In this document: positions 31,713 through 32,636 of the stretch, piece after piece
Layout of the letters: every line of letters begins with the position of its first letter
Numbering within the stretch: the first letter of the stretch is position 1
Assembly (NCBI GenBank): GCA_025450915.1
Contig: JANWLH010000012.1
Coordinates: 1 to 32,636, forward strand
Length of the DNA stretch: 32,636 bases
Reading direction: 5' to 3'
Origin: Candidatus Limnocylindrales bacterium
Lineage (GTDB): Bacteria > Chloroflexota > Limnocylindria > Limnocylindrales > CSP1-4
Made by a program: the position numbers and the translations under genes
The notes under the pieces: generated by a model
Seen by the model: only the letters and a program-made list of their open reading frames with translations
What the model was told of the DNA's origin: nothing
The model's database searches: none

Positions 31713-32623
31713 CCTCGTTCCTCGGGCCCCTCGACTGGTCCTTCCCGACGAACCCGGCCGCGGCCGACGGCTCGGTCTCCGGGCTCGGGCGAACCGTGAT
31801 CGTCGGCGCCGCCACTGGCGCGGTCCACACGGAGCTCGCCATCGGCCGCCTCGAGCCGGGCGGCTGGCTGGGCCGCCATGTCCACTCGTTCGAGGAGGGG
31901 CTCTATCTGCTCGCCGGTGAGCTGACCTTCGAGCTCGATGGACACGCGTGGCGGCTGCGTCCTGGCGACTACGTCCTGGTCCCGATCGGAACCTGGCACC
32001 TGCTGGCCAACCTCGGCGTCGAGCCGGTCCGCTGGGTCTCCGTCAACTCGCCACTTCGCCGGCCGCCGTCGGATCCACGCCGGGACACGTTCTTCCGGCC
32101 CGGTTCGCCGGACCTCTCGGCTCTCGCCGGCGCACCTGCGCCGTCGTTCGGCGTGCCGACCGTCCACGGGGTCGGTCACTACGTCGGGACCCCACCCCAG
32201 GCCGAGGCCTTTGCCCTGAGCGATCCCGCCCGAGGCCGGGCGCCGGCCGGCATGGACACGGCGATCCTGGCCTATTCCGGGATCTCGGTAAAGATGCTGA
32301 TCGACCGCGGCCTGGGTGCCGACCACCTGACGATGTTCACGGTCGACTACGAGGCCGGTGGTGCCGCCCAATCGCACGACCACCCGTTCGAAGAGGCCTA
32401 CGTGATCCTCGAGGGCGAGGTCGAAGCCGAGTTCGACGGCGTCACCCGCCGACTCGGTCCGGGCGACGTCGCCTTCGCGGCGGTCGGTGTCAGCCACGGC
32501 TTCTACAACGACGGACCGGGTCGAGTCCGCTGGCTCGAGACCCAGGCGCCCCAGCCTCCTGGCCGGCACTCCTACCGCTGGGACCAGGCGTGGGCGCGCT
32601 TCGATCCCAAGGACGCCCCCTGA
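31709..32623 (+). CDS. Bicupin protein (possible ureidoglycine aminohydrolase-like)
   Basis: The 304-residue protein contains two cupin domains: one around residues 55-110 (GRHVHSFEEGLYLLAGELTFELDGHAWRLRPGDYVLVPIGTWHLLANLG) and one around 225-285 (SHDHPFEEAYVILEGEVEAEFDGVTRRLGPGDVAFAAVGVSHGFYNDG). Each has an HxH-x3-EE-type metal-binding set. Bicupins of this size include AllE/ureidoglycine aminohydrolase, gentisate-type dioxygenases and pirins. The EE-LYLLAGE pattern fits AllE best, but this is only suggestive. The ATG overlaps the XRE stop (ATGA), so it is co-translated with the regulator. Confidence 0.8.
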   Translation: MTSFLGPLDWSFPTNPAAADGSVSGLGRTVIVGAATGAVHTELAIGRLEPGGWLGRHVHSFEEGLYLLAGELTFELDGHAWRLRPGDYVLVPIGTWHLLANLGVEPVRWVSVNSPLRRPPSDPRRDTFFRPGSPDLSALAGAPAPSFGVPTVHGVGHYVGTPPQAEAFALSDPARGRAPAGMDTAILAYSGISVKMLIDRGLGADHLTMFTVDYEAGGAAQSHDHPFEEAYVILEGEVEAEFDGVTRRLGPGDVAFAAVGVSHGFYNDGPGRVRWLETQAPQPPGRHSYRWDQAWARFDPKDAP

Positions 32624-32636
32624 AACACGCCGCCCC

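Overview
The window is a 32.6 kb piece of a very GC-rich bacterial chromosome. It carries F420-linked oxidoreductases, a non-pyrrolysine MttB-type methyltransferase paired with a MetF-like protein, a GH57 4-alpha-glucanotransferase, DrrAB-type ABC exporters and NEW3-domain ABC operons. Together with GC-rich codon use this suggests Chloroflexota (Limnocylindria / Ellin6529-like soil or water lineages) or, less likely, an actinobacterium. This assignment is inference from gene content; there is no rRNA or other phylogenetic marker here.

Layout. (1) 1-2496, plus strand: the tail of an upstream gene, an MttB-superfamily methyltransferase and a MetF-like methylenetetrahydrofolate reductase, which look like a methylamine/betaine demethylation operon continuing off the left edge. 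(2) 2542-3264, minus: an SDR oxidoreductase. (3) 3503-16800, minus: a large, visibly less GC-rich catabolic cluster. Read 5' to 3' it encodes a lipoprotein substrate-binding protein, ABC ATPase, ABC permease, alpha/beta hydrolase, two tandem dihydroorotase-like cyclic amidohydrolases, an SDR, a GntR/FCD regulator, then (probably from its own promoter) an LLM-family oxidoreductase, an Fgd-like F420 enzyme, a third paralogous cyclic amidohydrolase and a fumarylacetoacetate-hydrolase-family protein. A type II haloacid-dehalogenase-like gene (16993-17667, plus) diverges from its head. (4) 17714-20878, minus: a NEW3-domain membrane protein with an ABC-2 ATPase and permease. (5) 21187-23045, minus: a DrrA/DrrB-type ABC exporter. 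(6) 23118-25352, plus: GH57 glucanotransferase. (7) 25298-30910, minus: an M24/DddP-like pita-bread protein, E1-alpha and E1-beta of a 2-oxoacid-dehydrogenase-type enzyme, a 3-hydroxyisobutyrate-dehydrogenase-like protein and an amidohydrolase. (8) 31005-32623, plus: XRE-cupin regulator overlapping a bicupin gene.

The most interesting part is region 3. Three closely related cyclic amidohydrolases keep the Arg and Asn that bind the substrate carboxylate in dihydroorotases, but have the hydantoinase/allantoinase-style bridging lysine. They sit with a dedicated ABC importer, an F420-linked redox pair, two different C-C/C-N hydrolases and a local GntR regulator. I infer a catabolic pathway for an unidentified, imported cyclic amide/imide carrying an acid group. 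Two intergenic regions 8.7 kb apart in this cluster share a 21-bp element (18/21 identical) placed about 82 nt from the start codons of two outward-reading genes; it is a good candidate for the cluster's common promoter/operator.

I saw no tRNA, rRNA, CRISPR array, insertion sequence, integrase or attachment site. The majority of ORF-track entries are antisense or frame shadows caused by the high GC content.
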